From Nannocystis bainbridge (GTDB taxonomy: Bacteria > Myxococcota_A > Polyangia > Nannocystales > Nannocystaceae), in assembly GCF_028368995.1 (NCBI RefSeq), contig NZ_JAQNDL010000003.1, forward strand, positions 1,674,001 through 1,738,000: a DNA stretch of 64,000 bases, read 5' to 3'. Below are positions 8,645 to 17,026 of this stretch, in pieces. How positions within the stretch are numbered: position 1 is the first letter of the stretch; every line of letters starts with the position of its first letter. The notes beneath the pieces are model-generated. The model ran no database searches. It saw nothing but the letters and a program-made list of their open reading frames with translations, and was not told the DNA's origin. The position numbers and the translations under genes were made by a program.

Positions 8645-10783
8645 TCAACCGTTGGGGGCCTGTTCGGACGGAGTGGGCGCCGTCGGCGACGTCGGCGCGG
8701 TGACGGAGGGCGCGCTCGGCGAGGCCGGCGAACCGGCGGCGCCGGGCAGGGCCGCGCCGCCGCTGTTGAGCTTGAGCAGGACGCCCTCGATGCTGACGCC
8801 GGCGCTGTCGATGGTGACGAAGCCGCCCGGGCCCTGCAGGGTGATCCCGGTGGTCGCCTTCAAGATGAGCGTCATGCCCTCGACCACCACCGTGCCGGTC
8901 GCCTTGGTGCTGGCGTCGCCGGTGACGCTGACGTTGCTGTCGCCGAGGCTGCTGAGGCTGTGCGCGCCCATGACCGAGATCCGCTGCGCGCCGCCGATCT
9001 TGAGGTCGAGGCCGCCGCCGATGCCGAGCGTCGTCTGCCCGCTGACGTCGACGTCGACCGTCGCGCCGAAGCTGGCGCTGGCCGCCCCGCCGACCTTGGT
9101 GTGGGCCACGCCGACGACCTCGGTGTGGGCCGCCCCGCCGATCTTCGTCATCGCGTCGGCGCCGACGGTGCGGTGCTCGTCCTTGCCGACCTGCGCCTTG
9201 CGATCGTTGAGGACCTTGTGGTGCTCGTCGTGGCCGACGGTCTCGCGGCGGTCGTTGCGGACCGTGAGGTCCATGTCGCGCTGGGCGTGCACGAACACCT
9301 GCTCGTCGCCCTTGGCGTCCTCGAAGCGCAGCTCGTTGAAGCCGCCGCCGGTGTAGGTCTCGCTCTTGATCGTGCTCTTGGTCTTCTCGTCGGGCAGCGG
9401 GTACGGCGTGGCGTTGTTGCCGTGGTACACGCGCCCGGTGACGATCGGCCGGTCGGGGTCGCCCTCGATGAAGTCGACGATCACCTCGTGGCCAACGCGC
9501 GGGATGAACATCGCCCCGTAGCCGTTACCGGCCCACGCCTGGCTGACGCGCACCCAGCACGACGACTTTTCGTCGCTCTTGCCCTCGCGGTCCCAGTGGA
9601 ACTGGACCTTCACGCGCCCGTGCTCGTCGACGTGCACCTCTTCGCCGGCCGGACCGACCACGGTCGCGGTCTGCACCCCGCGCACCTGCGGCCGCGGCGT
9701 GGCCCGCGGGGCCCGGTACGGCACGCTGCTGGGGATGCAGGTGAACTCGCCGCGGTAGACCAGCTCCTGCTCGGCGGTGTGGTCGATCGTGCTCGGCTGC
9801 TCGCCGAAGTGATTCACGCGCAGCACCCGGTACTCGCCGTCGAGCTCGACGCGCGGGTGGTCGGCCAGCTTGAACCCGAAGCCCGGGGTCAGGCGCGGCG
9901 AGTCGGTGGTGCCGCGACCGACCCGCTTCACCGCCTGGGCCGCCTCGAGCTCCGACTTCGCCAGCCGCTTGCCGAGCCCCGCGTCCTGGAACTCGCCCGG
10001 GAAGTCGTAGAGCTCGAACGTCGGCTTGGCGCCGGCGTGCTCGGCCTCGAGCAGGCGGTCCGGCTGGTGCAGGTTGAAGTCGCGCAGCGTCACGTGGTCG
10101 GGCCGGATCTCCTCGCTCATGCGGAACAGCCCGACGTGCTCCTTGTCGCGGACCATGTCGTCGATGCGGAACGGCAGCGTCGGCTCGCCCACGATCAACG
10201 GCGCCCCGCCGGCACGGTCGCTGATCACCATCACGTGGCGCTTCGCCGCGTGGTCGAAGTAATAGACGATGCCCTCCTCCTCCATCAGTCGGCTGATGAA
10301 CTGGAGGTCCGTCTCGCGGTACTGCACGCAGTAGTCGCGCGGCGCGTAGCTCCCGGTCAGCTCGAACTGCTGGCGGCGGCGGCTGATGCCGGCCCCGTCG
10401 AGCACCTTGCGCAGGATGTCCGGCGTCGACATCTGCTGGAAGATCCGCGAATTGGTGCGAAACAGCAGCGTATAAAGCTGCGGCACCAGCGTGATGCGGT
10501 ACATCGCCCGCGGCCGCATCTCGCCGGTGTACTCGGCGCGCAGGATGATCCCGTGGACCAGCCGCGGCTCGCCGACGCCGACCACCTTGAGCAGCGCGCT
10601 GCGTCCGACCAGCTCGCCGACCTCGATGTGGCGGGCGACGACGTCGAGGTGGAACTCGTACAGCGCCGAGATGCCCTCGCTGCCGCTGAAGCGCACGACC
10701 CAGAAGTTGTCGCTGAGCCCCTCGATCTCGAACGTACACGAGCGATCAGCTTGACGTGCGACCAGCAGCAGCTCCGACTCCAT
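8645..10783 (-). CDS. vgrG: Type VI secretion spike protein VgrG
   Basis: The 712-residue product matches VgrG, the spike of the type VI secretion system, related to phage gp27/gp5. The gp27-like half includes MEEEGIVYYFDH near residue 170. VDEHGRVKVQFHWDREGK and SSCWVRVSQAWAG mark the gp5 OB-fold region, followed by VGHEVIVDFIEGDPDRPIVTGRVYHG. A long repetitive beta-helix follows, then a Pro/Ala/Ser-rich tail without an obvious effector domain. GGAGGG lies 7 nt before the ATG at 10783, which decides the start against longer upstream frames. The PAAR gene follows immediately. Confidence 0.93.
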   Translation of the reverse strand: MESELLLVARQADRSCTFEIEGLSDNFWVVRFSGSEGISALYEFHLDVVARHIEVGELVGRSALLKVVGVGEPRLVHGIILRAEYTGEMRPRAMYRITLVPQLYTLLFRTNSRIFQQMSTPDILRKVLDGAGISRRRQQFELTGSYAPRDYCVQYRETDLQFISRLMEEEGIVYYFDHAAKRHVMVISDRAGGAPLIVGEPTLPFRIDDMVRDKEHVGLFRMSEEIRPDHVTLRDFNLHQPDRLLEAEHAGAKPTFELYDFPGEFQDAGLGKRLAKSELEAAQAVKRVGRGTTDSPRLTPGFGFKLADHPRVELDGEYRVLRVNHFGEQPSTIDHTAEQELVYRGEFTCIPSSVPYRAPRATPRPQVRGVQTATVVGPAGEEVHVDEHGRVKVQFHWDREGKSDEKSSCWVRVSQAWAGNGYGAMFIPRVGHEVIVDFIEGDPDRPIVTGRVYHGNNATPYPLPDEKTKSTIKSETYTGGGFNELRFEDAKGDEQVFVHAQRDMDLTVRNDRRETVGHDEHHKVLNDRKAQVGKDEHRTVGADAMTKIGGAAHTEVVGVAHTKVGGAASASFGATVDVDVSGQTTLGIGGGLDLKIGGAQRISVMGAHSLSSLGDSNVSVTGDASTKATGTVVVEGMTLILKATTGITLQGPGGFVTIDSAGVSIEGVLLKLNSGGAALPGAAGSPASPSAPSVTAPTSPTAPTPSEQAPNG

Positions 10784-11117
10784 CGCCGACCCTCCAGCTC
10801 GGCTCTTATCACGCGGCTGCGCGCCGGTGCAAACAGAACGGGCCGTGCGGGCTGTTCCGCGCGCCGCCGGGCGAAGCCGCGCCCGCGCCCGCGCGCGATC
10901 GACTGGCCTGCATTTCACATGTCTCATGGGACATGACCTTCGAGACATGAAGAGGTCGCGTCCGCCGCGCTCGCGCCCGCGAACGCCCGTCCCGGCCGCG
11001 CTCCGCCGGGCGTGCGCGGTCGCGGCACGGCCGCGCCCGGATGCGCTAACCTGCCCCGGCCGCACGGGATCGGCCCGCATCGGTCTTTGTGTAATTCCCT
11101 GACCCCGGACGACGCGC
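10784..11117. other. Divergent intergenic region vgrG / conflict-type pair
   Basis: The gap holds the vgrG ribosome-binding site, one dispersed palindrome (10917-10949) and a possible TGTAAT -10 box at 11090-11095 upstream of the small plus-strand gene. No gene is visible. Confidence 0.5.
10917..10949. repeat. ACATGTC palindrome upstream of vgrG
   Basis: ACATGTCTCATGGGACATG is followed closely by a second GACATG. It lies between divergent genes, so this copy cannot be a terminator for either. Confidence 0.75.
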
Positions 11118-11240
11118 ATGACATCGCCTCGAAGCCGCATGCTGCCGGACAATCCGATCCTCCACGACGCCGACCGCGAGCAGCACGAAGACCTGGGCAT
11201 CCGGGCGGCCCTGCACGAGGCCAGGACCGCGGCGACATGA
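11118..11240 (+). CDS. Small 40-residue protein coupled to the conflict-type gene
   Basis: A 40-codon frame (MTSPRSRMLPDNPILHDA at its start, acidic and helical later) ends in TGA that overlaps the ATG of the next gene as ATGA, the usual arrangement for translational coupling. It has no recognised domain. It could be a true small partner of the downstream protein or only a leader peptide. The overlap and a possible TGTAAT box 22 nt upstream are the evidence. Confidence 0.45.
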   Translation: MTSPRSRMLPDNPILHDADREQHEDLGIRAALHEARTAAT

Positions 11241-12493
11241 GCGGTGACGAGCTGGAGCGCCTCAGCCAGGCGATCGCCCTCGCCGACGGCTTCCAGCTGC
11301 TGGTGCTCGAGTGCCACGACCTCGACGCGTGGGACCTTCACCGCCTGTTCGACGCGGTCCAGACCCGCGTCGCCGCGTTGCGTGGAGTGCCGCCGCTGGT
11401 GCTGGTCTATGACCCGCACGTGACCACGCGCGAGTCTGGCAGCCTGCGCGACGAGGCGTGGGTCGAAGGTGTCCTCGAGGCCATCCTGCGCGTGCCGGCG
11501 ACCGACACGGAGGAGGCCTCTGTGGTCGCGGTGATCGACGGCACCGGATTCGACGAGGCCGATGCGGACAGCCGCGAGCTACTCAGCTGGGAGTTCCTGT
11601 TTCATCGCATGAACGAGCGCCGCAATGCGGTCAGCCGCACCCTGCGCGGGACGCTGGCGCTGGCGCTGCCGCCCGCGCTGGTGCGCGTGTTCCTCGAGGA
11701 GGCGCCGGACGTGGCTTCGATCCGCAGCGACATGATCGGCCTGAATCCGTCACACGTACCAGCTTCACCCGGCCGCCCGCAGCTGACGCGCCGCATGGGC
11801 TACGCGCCCGAGCTGCTGCGCGAGGCGGCGCTGCGCCGCCTCGCCGCCGATCCGCGGCTCGAGCCGTCGGCGCGGGACAACGCCCGCCGCGCGCTCGCGC
11901 CGGCCTCGCAGCACGAAGAATCACCCCCGGCCGCGCATGATCCTGCGAGGCAGGCGCTGCTCGAGCTGCTGCTGTCGCTCTTCTCCGTCGACGAGCTGCA
12001 CCGCATCACCGTCTATCAGTTCGGGACGGAGCTTGGCGCGCAGCTGCCCATGCAAGCGCCGGCCGCGAGCGTCGCCTTGGCGCTGATCACCAGCCTCGAG
12101 CGACGCGGGCTGCTCGACGACAACTTCTTCGCGCTGCTCCGCCGCGAGCGTCCGCGCCGCACGCCGGAGATCGATCGGGTCCAGCAGCTCCACGGCGGGC
12201 CGTCAGCGCGCCCGCTCGTTACCTCGTCGTGGCGCTGGACGCCGTCGCCCGAGGAGCTGCACCTCGCGCTGCTCGAGCTGCCGCGCGCGCAGGTCCACCA
12301 GGCCGTGCAGCTCGCGGAGGACGAACGCGTCAGCGCGCCGCTGACCCGCAGCGGCGCCGCGCACGCCAGGAGCGTGCAGCGGGCCCGCATGTCGGTGCGC
12401 GACATCGTCAACCAGGCCGCAAACCAGGGCCCGGACGCGCTGCAGCGCCTCGCCGACGCGCTGGTGACTCTCGGCTACCAGCCGCGCGCCTGA
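11237..12493 (+). CDS. Putative conflict-system adaptor with death-like/effector-associated domain
   Basis: The 418-residue protein has two apparent modules. Residues about 1-165 resemble the P-loop-less part of STAND-type conflict proteins: ADGFQLLVLECHDLD, then MNERRNAVSRTLRGTLALAL and EEAPDVASIRSDM; no Walker A motif is present. Residues about 235-315 (LLELLLSLFSVDELHRI through SLERRGLLDDNFFALL and RERPRRTPEI) resemble bacterial death-like or effector-associated domains, which bring effector proteins together in immunity and programmed cell death. A further helical region ends the protein. It is translationally coupled to a 40-residue frame. No effector gene is adjacent, so its partner may be encoded elsewhere. 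Assignment is by pattern only. Confidence 0.5.
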   Translation: MSGDELERLSQAIALADGFQLLVLECHDLDAWDLHRLFDAVQTRVAALRGVPPLVLVYDPHVTTRESGSLRDEAWVEGVLEAILRVPATDTEEASVVAVIDGTGFDEADADSRELLSWEFLFHRMNERRNAVSRTLRGTLALALPPALVRVFLEEAPDVASIRSDMIGLNPSHVPASPGRPQLTRRMGYAPELLREAALRRLAADPRLEPSARDNARRALAPASQHEESPPAAHDPARQALLELLLSLFSVDELHRITVYQFGTELGAQLPMQAPAASVALALITSLERRGLLDDNFFALLRRERPRRTPEIDRVQQLHGGPSARPLVTSSWRWTPSPEELHLALLELPRAQVHQAVQLAEDERVSAPLTRSGAAHARSVQRARMSVRDIVNQAANQGPDALQRLADALVTLGYQPRA

Positions 12494-12555
12494 GGTCCCG
12501 GCACGCACCTGCGGGCCTCGCAACGCACCCTGGTGGTTGTGCCATCATCGCCGAC

Positions 12556-14391
12556 GTGCGCCCCGCCCCGCTGCTCGCCGTGGCCGCGTTCGCCGGCGCG
12601 GCCGCGGTCGCCTCGATCTCCGGCCGCCTCGGCGATCATCACGAGCGCCGACGCAGCCACGCGGAGCTCACGCGACACACGCCCGCGATCGGTCGCAGCG
12701 GCTACGTCGGCTCGGACGCGTGCGCCCCGTGTCACCCGGCCGCGCACGCCAGCTGGGCGGCCACCTATCACCGCACCATGACCCAGCGCGCCGGCCCGGA
12801 CAGCGTGCTCGCCCCGTTCGACGGCCGCGACCTCGACGGCCCCGGCGGCCCGCACCGCCCGCTGCGCCGCGGCGACGAGTTCTGGGCCGAGCTGCCCGAC
12901 CCCGAGCACAAGCTCGCGCGCGCCGCCGAAGGCTTGCCTCTGGGACATGTCCCGAAGGTCATGCGCCGCATCGTCATGACCACCGGCTCGCACCACATGC
13001 AGGTCTACTGGGTCGAGAGCCCGCGCGACCGCCGGCTGCACGCCTTCCCCTCGGCGTGGCTGACCGACGAGCAGAAGTGGGTCCCGGTCGAGAGCACCCT
13101 GCTGCGGCCGCCACAGGGCGACGTCGTCTACACCTGGAACCGCGCCTGCGTGCCGTGCCACGCCGTCGCCGGCCAGCCGCGCATCGACGACGCCCGCGTC
13201 GACACCCGCGTCGCCGAGCTCGGGATCGCCTGCGAATCGTGCCACGGCCCCGGTCGCGCCCACGTCGAAGCCCGCCGCAGCCCGCTGGCCCGCTACGCCA
13301 TGCACCTGTCCCCGGGGCCAGATCCATCGATCGTCCAGCCGGCCCGCCTCGACCACCGCCGCAGCGCCGAGCTGTGCGGCCAGTGCCACGGCGTGGCCCG
13401 CTTCCCCGACGAGGCCACCTGGCTGGCCCGCGGCGACGCCTATCGCCCCGGCGAGCCGCTCGCGCCGCACCGTCAGTTGGTCCGCCACCCGGTGCGCGAG
13501 GCCCAGCCGTGGCTCGACGCCGTGCTCGACGAGGACCCCGAGTACCTCGCCGGTCGCATGTGGTCCGACGGCCACGTGCGCGTGACCGGCCGCGAGTACA
13601 CCGGCCTGCTCGAGACCCCGTGCTTCCAGCGCGGCGAGCTGTCGTGCCTGTCGTGCCATCAGTTGCACGGGTCCGATCCCGACGACCAGCTGCGCGCGGC
13701 GGCGACCGGCGACGGCGCCTGTACTTCGTGCCATGTCCTTCCGGACATCCAGGCCCACACCCGTCACCCGGCCGGCAGCGTCTCGTGCTACGACTGCCAC
13801 ATGCCGCGGACCTCCTACGGCCTGCTGGGGGCAGTCCGCAGCCACGTGATCGACAGCCCCGATCTCGCCGTCACCCTCGCCACCGGCCGCCCCGACGCCT
13901 GCAGCCTGTGCCACGTCGATCGCCCGCTGGCGTGGACCGCCGGCCACCTGCGCGGCTGGTACGGCCACCCCGAGCCCGAGCTCGCGGGCCATCAGCGGAC
14001 CGTCGCCGCGGCTGTCCTTTGGGCCATCTCGGGCGACGCCGGCCAGCGGGCTCTGGCCGCCGACGCGCTCGGCCGCGGCGACATCGTCGGCCCCGACTGG
14101 CGCGCGCCGATCCTCGCGCACCTGCTGGCCGACCCCTACGACGCGGTGCGGCAGATCGCCGCCCGCGGGCTGCGAAGGCTGCCGAGCGCCGCCGGCCTCG
14201 AGGTCGACGGGCTCGCGCCCGCGGAGGTGCGCGAGACCACCGCGGCCGAGCTGCTCATCCGCTGGCGCGCGGCCCCGCGGCCTGGCCCCGACCCCGCGCG
14301 GCTCGTCGATCCCGCCGGCGATCACGATCTCGCGACCCTGCAGGCGCTGGCCGCCCACCGCGACGAGCGCCCGATCGACCTGAAGGAGTAG
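12556..14391 (+). CDS. Octahaem c-type cytochrome with C-terminal helical repeats
   Basis: This exported multihaem cytochrome of about 611 residues has eight CxxCH haem-attachment motifs, at residues near 56, 198, 226, 274, 364, 389, 411 and 449. The GTG at 12556 starts a hydrophobic signal or anchor (LLAVAAFAGAAAVASI). After the last haem, residues about 480-600 look like HEAT/PBS-type helical repeats (DPYDAVRQIAARGLRRLP). Such proteins carry periplasmic electrons, often as nitrite or other oxyanion reductases, but no catalytic haem motif other than CxxCH is visible. Two dispersed palindromes lie in frame; one spans the CAT of the haem-binding His in the sixth motif. Confidence 0.85.
   Translation: MRPAPLLAVAAFAGAAAVASISGRLGDHHERRRSHAELTRHTPAIGRSGYVGSDACAPCHPAAHASWAATYHRTMTQRAGPDSVLAPFDGRDLDGPGGPHRPLRRGDEFWAELPDPEHKLARAAEGLPLGHVPKVMRRIVMTTGSHHMQVYWVESPRDRRLHAFPSAWLTDEQKWVPVESTLLRPPQGDVVYTWNRACVPCHAVAGQPRIDDARVDTRVAELGIACESCHGPGRAHVEARRSPLARYAMHLSPGPDPSIVQPARLDHRRSAELCGQCHGVARFPDEATWLARGDAYRPGEPLAPHRQLVRHPVREAQPWLDAVLDEDPEYLAGRMWSDGHVRVTGREYTGLLETPCFQRGELSCLSCHQLHGSDPDDQLRAAATGDGACTSCHVLPDIQAHTRHPAGSVSCYDCHMPRTSYGLLGAVRSHVIDSPDLAVTLATGRPDACSLCHVDRPLAWTAGHLRGWYGHPEPELAGHQRTVAAAVLWAISGDAGQRALAADALGRGDIVGPDWRAPILAHLLADPYDAVRQIAARGLRRLPSAAGLEVDGLAPAEVRETTAAELLIRWRAAPRPGPDPARLVDPAGDHDLATLQALAAHRDERPIDLKE
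12942..12963. repeat. In-frame palindrome copy in the cytochrome gene
   Basis: GGGACATGTCCCGAAGGTCATG encodes residues LGHVPKVM of the cytochrome without breaking the frame. Confidence 0.7.
13732..13748. repeat. In-frame palindrome copy overlapping a haem motif
   Basis: CATGTCCTTCCGGACAT encodes the His of the sixth CxxCH motif and the following residues. Confidence 0.6.
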
Positions 14392-14579
14392 CCGATGCCG
14401 CCCCCCTGCCGTGAACTCGACTGCCCCGCTCGCGGTGCCTATCTCCGACCGCAGCGCGGTGACGCTCGAACGCCGATTCCGAGGAGCACCAAGCCTGCTC
14501 GCTCACCGCGAACTCGCGAGCCCGTGACGAAGCTCGACCGCGCCGCCGGTGACCCGTTCGCTCGCGCGAGATATCACCG

Positions 14580-15035
14580 ATGATCGCTGCCGACCCCGCC
14601 CCCGCGGACCGCTACGCCGCCCGCCACCTGCGGAGCGGCTGGCTGTGCCTGCTGGTGTTCCTCGCCGCCGGCCTCGCGCTCGAGTCGCTGCACGGCCTCA
14701 AGGTCGCGGCCTACCTCGACCTCGACCAGGCGGTGCGGCGGCACATGTGGACGCTCGCCCACGCTCACGGCGCCCTGCTCGGGCTGGTCCACCTCGGGCT
14801 CGCCGCCACCGCCCGCGCTCACCCGTCTCTTGCGACATGTTCTCATGGACATGTCGCATCGGTCAGCCTCGACCTCGCCAGCCTGCTGCTGCCGCTCGGC
14901 TTCTTCCTCGGCGGCCTGTGGCACTACGCCGGCGACCCCGGCCTCGGCGTCCTGCTGGTCCCGGTGGGCGGCGCGCTGCTGGTGCTCGCCGCCCTGCAGG
15001 TGTTGCTGGGCCTGCGCCCCGCCCCGGAGGCGTGA
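14580..15035 (+). CDS. Small integral membrane protein of unknown function
   Basis: The 151-residue protein has about four hydrophobic segments: GWLCLLVFLAAGLAL near residue 20, ALLGLVHLGLAATA near 65, LDLASLLLPLGFFLGGL near 98 and VLLVPVGGALLVLAALQVLL near 125. I do not recognise its family. A dispersed palindrome is inserted in frame between the second and third segments and encodes SLATCSHGHVAS, which probably forms a loop. It follows the cytochrome gene by about 190 bp and precedes the Uma2 gene; a link to either is not shown. Confidence 0.65.
   Translation: MIAADPAPADRYAARHLRSGWLCLLVFLAAGLALESLHGLKVAAYLDLDQAVRRHMWTLAHAHGALLGLVHLGLAATARAHPSLATCSHGHVASVSLDLASLLLPLGFFLGGLWHYAGDPGLGVLLVPVGGALLVLAALQVLLGLRPAPEA
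14832..14857. repeat. In-frame palindrome copy in the membrane protein gene
   Basis: GCGACATGT and ACATGTCGC arms surround a short centre TCTCATGG. The copy encodes a loop between predicted membrane segments. Confidence 0.75.
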
Positions 15036-15050
15036 GCGCGCGCGGCGTGC

Positions 15051-15056
15051 TATCGT
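15051..15056 (+). promoter_or_regulatory. -10-like box of the Uma2 gene
   Basis: TATCGT ends 6 nt before the GTG start at 15063, implying a leaderless transcript. Confidence 0.6.
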
Positions 15057-15062
15057 GCGTGG

Positions 15063-15641
15063 GTGTCGACCGCCCGCAAGCTCGCTACCTACGACGACCT
15101 CCTCGCCGACCCGAGCGAGGCCAAGACCGAGATCTTCGACGGGGAGATCCACGTCCAGCCGAGCCCCCTGGCCGGCCACGGTCGGGCGCAGCTCGCCCTC
15201 GGGCGATTCATCGGCGGGCCCTTCGACGGTGACCGGCGCGGGCCCGGCGGGTGGTGGATCCTGGCCGAGATGGACGTCCGCTTCGACGTCCACAACGTCG
15301 TCCGTCCGGATGTGGTCGGCTGGCGCCGGTCCCGACTGCCGGATCCATGGAACTCTCGACCGATCGACGTCGTGCCCGACTGGATCTGCGAGGTCCTCTC
15401 GCCCTCCACCGCCAAGATCGACCGCGTGCGCAAGCGGCAGCTCTACGCCCGCCATGGCGTCCCGCACTACTGGCTCGTCGACCCGATCGACCGCGTGCTC
15501 GAGGCCTTCGTCCTCGACGGCGCCGAGTGGCGGCTCGCCGGCACCTACGACGACACCGACATCGCCCGCATCCCTCCGTTCGAGGCCATCGAGATCCCGC
15601 TCGAAGAGCTATTCCCGCCCCTGCCGCCGCCGCCCGCTTGA
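15063..15641 (+). CDS. Uma2-family (DUF820) restriction-endonuclease-fold protein
   Basis: The protein (192 residues) matches the Uma2 family, which has a PD-(D/E)xK nuclease fold and unknown biological substrate. Signs are the early YDDLLADPSEAKTEIFDGEI, VRPDVVGWRR for the catalytic Asp, CEVLSPSTAKIDRVRKRQLYARHGVPHYWLVDP near residue 105, and a beta-rich end. It starts with GTG at 15063 directly behind a -10-like box, and is followed by the PLP-enzyme gene after 33 bp, which has its own box. It is probably monocistronic. Confidence 0.88.
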   Translation: MSTARKLATYDDLLADPSEAKTEIFDGEIHVQPSPLAGHGRAQLALGRFIGGPFDGDRRGPGGWWILAEMDVRFDVHNVVRPDVVGWRRSRLPDPWNSRPIDVVPDWICEVLSPSTAKIDRVRKRQLYARHGVPHYWLVDPIDRVLEAFVLDGAEWRLAGTYDDTDIARIPPFEAIEIPLEELFPPLPPPPA

Positions 15642-15662
15642 CCTGCGCCGCCGCGGCTCGGT

Positions 15663-15668
15663 TATCCT
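15663..15668 (+). promoter_or_regulatory. -10-like box of the PLP-enzyme gene
   Basis: TATCCT ends 6 nt before the GTG start at 15675. Confidence 0.6.
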
Positions 15669-15674
15669 CCGCGC

Positions 15675-16886
15675 GTGACCTTCCCGCTCGACCACGTCCG
15701 CTCGCAGTTCCCCGGCCTCGCTTGCGACGAGGTCTTCCTCGACAACGCTGGCGGCTCGCAGATCCTCGGCGGCGTCATCGACGGCATCGGCGCCTACCTG
15801 CGCGACTGCAACGTCCAGCACGGCGCCACCTACGGCGCCTCGCAGCGGGCCGTCGCCCAGGTCACCGCCGGCAAGGAGGCGCTCGCCTCCCTGTTCGGCG
15901 GCGGACCGGGCACCGTCGTGTTCGGCCCCTCGACCACGCAGATCATCTTCAACATCGCCGTCGCGCTCGGGCCCTCGCTGCGGCCGGGTGACGAGATCGT
16001 CGTCACCGAGGCCGACCACGAGGCCAACGTCGGCGCCTGGCGGCGCGTCGCCGCCCAGCGGGGCGCCGAGGTCAAGGTGTGGCCCCTCGATCGCGCCCGT
16101 CAGACCCTCGAGCTGGCCGACCTCGCCCCGCTGCTCGGCCCACGCACGCGGCTCGTGTGCATGACCCACTGCTCCAACATCCTCGGCACCATCTTCGACG
16201 TGCGCGCCGCCGCCGAGCTGGTGCATCGGGCCGGCGCCCGGCTGTTCGTCGACGGCGTGGCCTACGCCCCGCACGGCCCGATCGACGTCGCCGCGCTCGG
16301 CGTCGACGGCTACGTCTTCAGCGTCTACAAGGTCTACGGCCCGCACCTCGCCGCTGCCTGGCTCGCGCCCGAGCTGTTCGCCGAGCTCGCCAACATCAAC
16401 CACGACTTCTACGACTGCGGCCCGTACCGCCTGCAGCCCGGCGGCGTCAATTACGAGCTCGTCGCGGCCAGCGCGGCGATCGCCCGCTACCTCGACGATC
16501 TCGGCGAGCGCCTCGGCCCCGGCCCCGACCCGCGCGGGCGCGCCTGGGCCGCCATCGCCGCCCACGAGGCCGACCTCGCCGAGCACTTGCTCGGGTTCCT
16601 CGGGACATGTCCCAAAGTCCATGTCGTCGGGGACATCCGCCCTGGCCGGGCCGTGCGCGTGCCGACCATCAGCTTCGTGGTCGACGGCGTGCCCTCGCCG
16701 ACCATCCCGGCGCAGGTCGATCCGCACGGCGTCGGCGTCCGCTTCGGCGATTTCTGCTCGCGCCCCCTGGTCGACGCGCTCGGCCTGCGCCCCCACGGCG
16801 GGGTCGTGCGCGTCTCGCTGGTCCACTACAACAGCCACGCCGAGGTCGAGCGGCTGATCGCCGCCCTGCGCCCGATCGTCGCCTGA
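15675..16886 (+). CDS. Cysteine desulfurase-like class V aminotransferase
   Basis: This PLP-dependent enzyme of about 403 residues belongs to the class V aminotransferase/cysteine desulfurase-like group. FLDNAGGSQILGGVI is the N-terminal substrate loop, EADHEANVGAWRR carries the PLP-stacking His, VDGVAYAPHGPIDV has the Asp that binds the pyridine nitrogen, and YVFSVYKVYGPHLAA contains the PLP-binding Lys. The Cys-containing sulfur-carrier loop of true IscS/SufS is not evident, so the substrate is uncertain. A palindrome copy sits in frame near residue 311 (LGTCPKVHVVGDI), in a linker before the C-terminal domain. GTG at 15675 follows a -10-like box. Confidence 0.82.
   Translation: MTFPLDHVRSQFPGLACDEVFLDNAGGSQILGGVIDGIGAYLRDCNVQHGATYGASQRAVAQVTAGKEALASLFGGGPGTVVFGPSTTQIIFNIAVALGPSLRPGDEIVVTEADHEANVGAWRRVAAQRGAEVKVWPLDRARQTLELADLAPLLGPRTRLVCMTHCSNILGTIFDVRAAAELVHRAGARLFVDGVAYAPHGPIDVAALGVDGYVFSVYKVYGPHLAAAWLAPELFAELANINHDFYDCGPYRLQPGGVNYELVAASAAIARYLDDLGERLGPGPDPRGRAWAAIAAHEADLAEHLLGFLGTCPKVHVVGDIRPGRAVRVPTISFVVDGVPSPTIPAQVDPHGVGVRFGDFCSRPLVDALGLRPHGGVVRVSLVHYNSHAEVERLIAALRPIVA
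16602..16626. repeat. In-frame palindrome copy in the PLP-enzyme gene
   Basis: GGGACATGTCCC is followed by a diverged second arm (GTCCATGTC) and then GGGGACATCC. The frame is kept. Confidence 0.7.
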
Positions 16887-17012
16887 ACGGCCCGTCCTGG
16901 AGGCGGGTCGCCGCTCGCGCCGCGGCCCGTCGCCGCCTGCCGGGCGATCCGTCACCGCCCGTGAGCACGGTTCCCTCCGCGTCGCTCTCTTGGCGCTGCG
17001 GCGCGCTCGGCC

Positions 17013-17018
17013 TAAGCT
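17013..17018 (+). promoter_or_regulatory. -10-like box of the BY-kinase gene
   Basis: TAAGCT ends 8 nt before the GTG start at 17027. Confidence 0.45.
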
Positions 17019-17026
17019 GTCCCGAC

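Noticed and set aside
8627..10936. Long plus-strand frame of 769 codons opposite vgrG
   Set aside because: It is the antisense of vgrG; its Ala/Arg/Asp/His-rich text is the usual reverse-frame composition in high-GC DNA.
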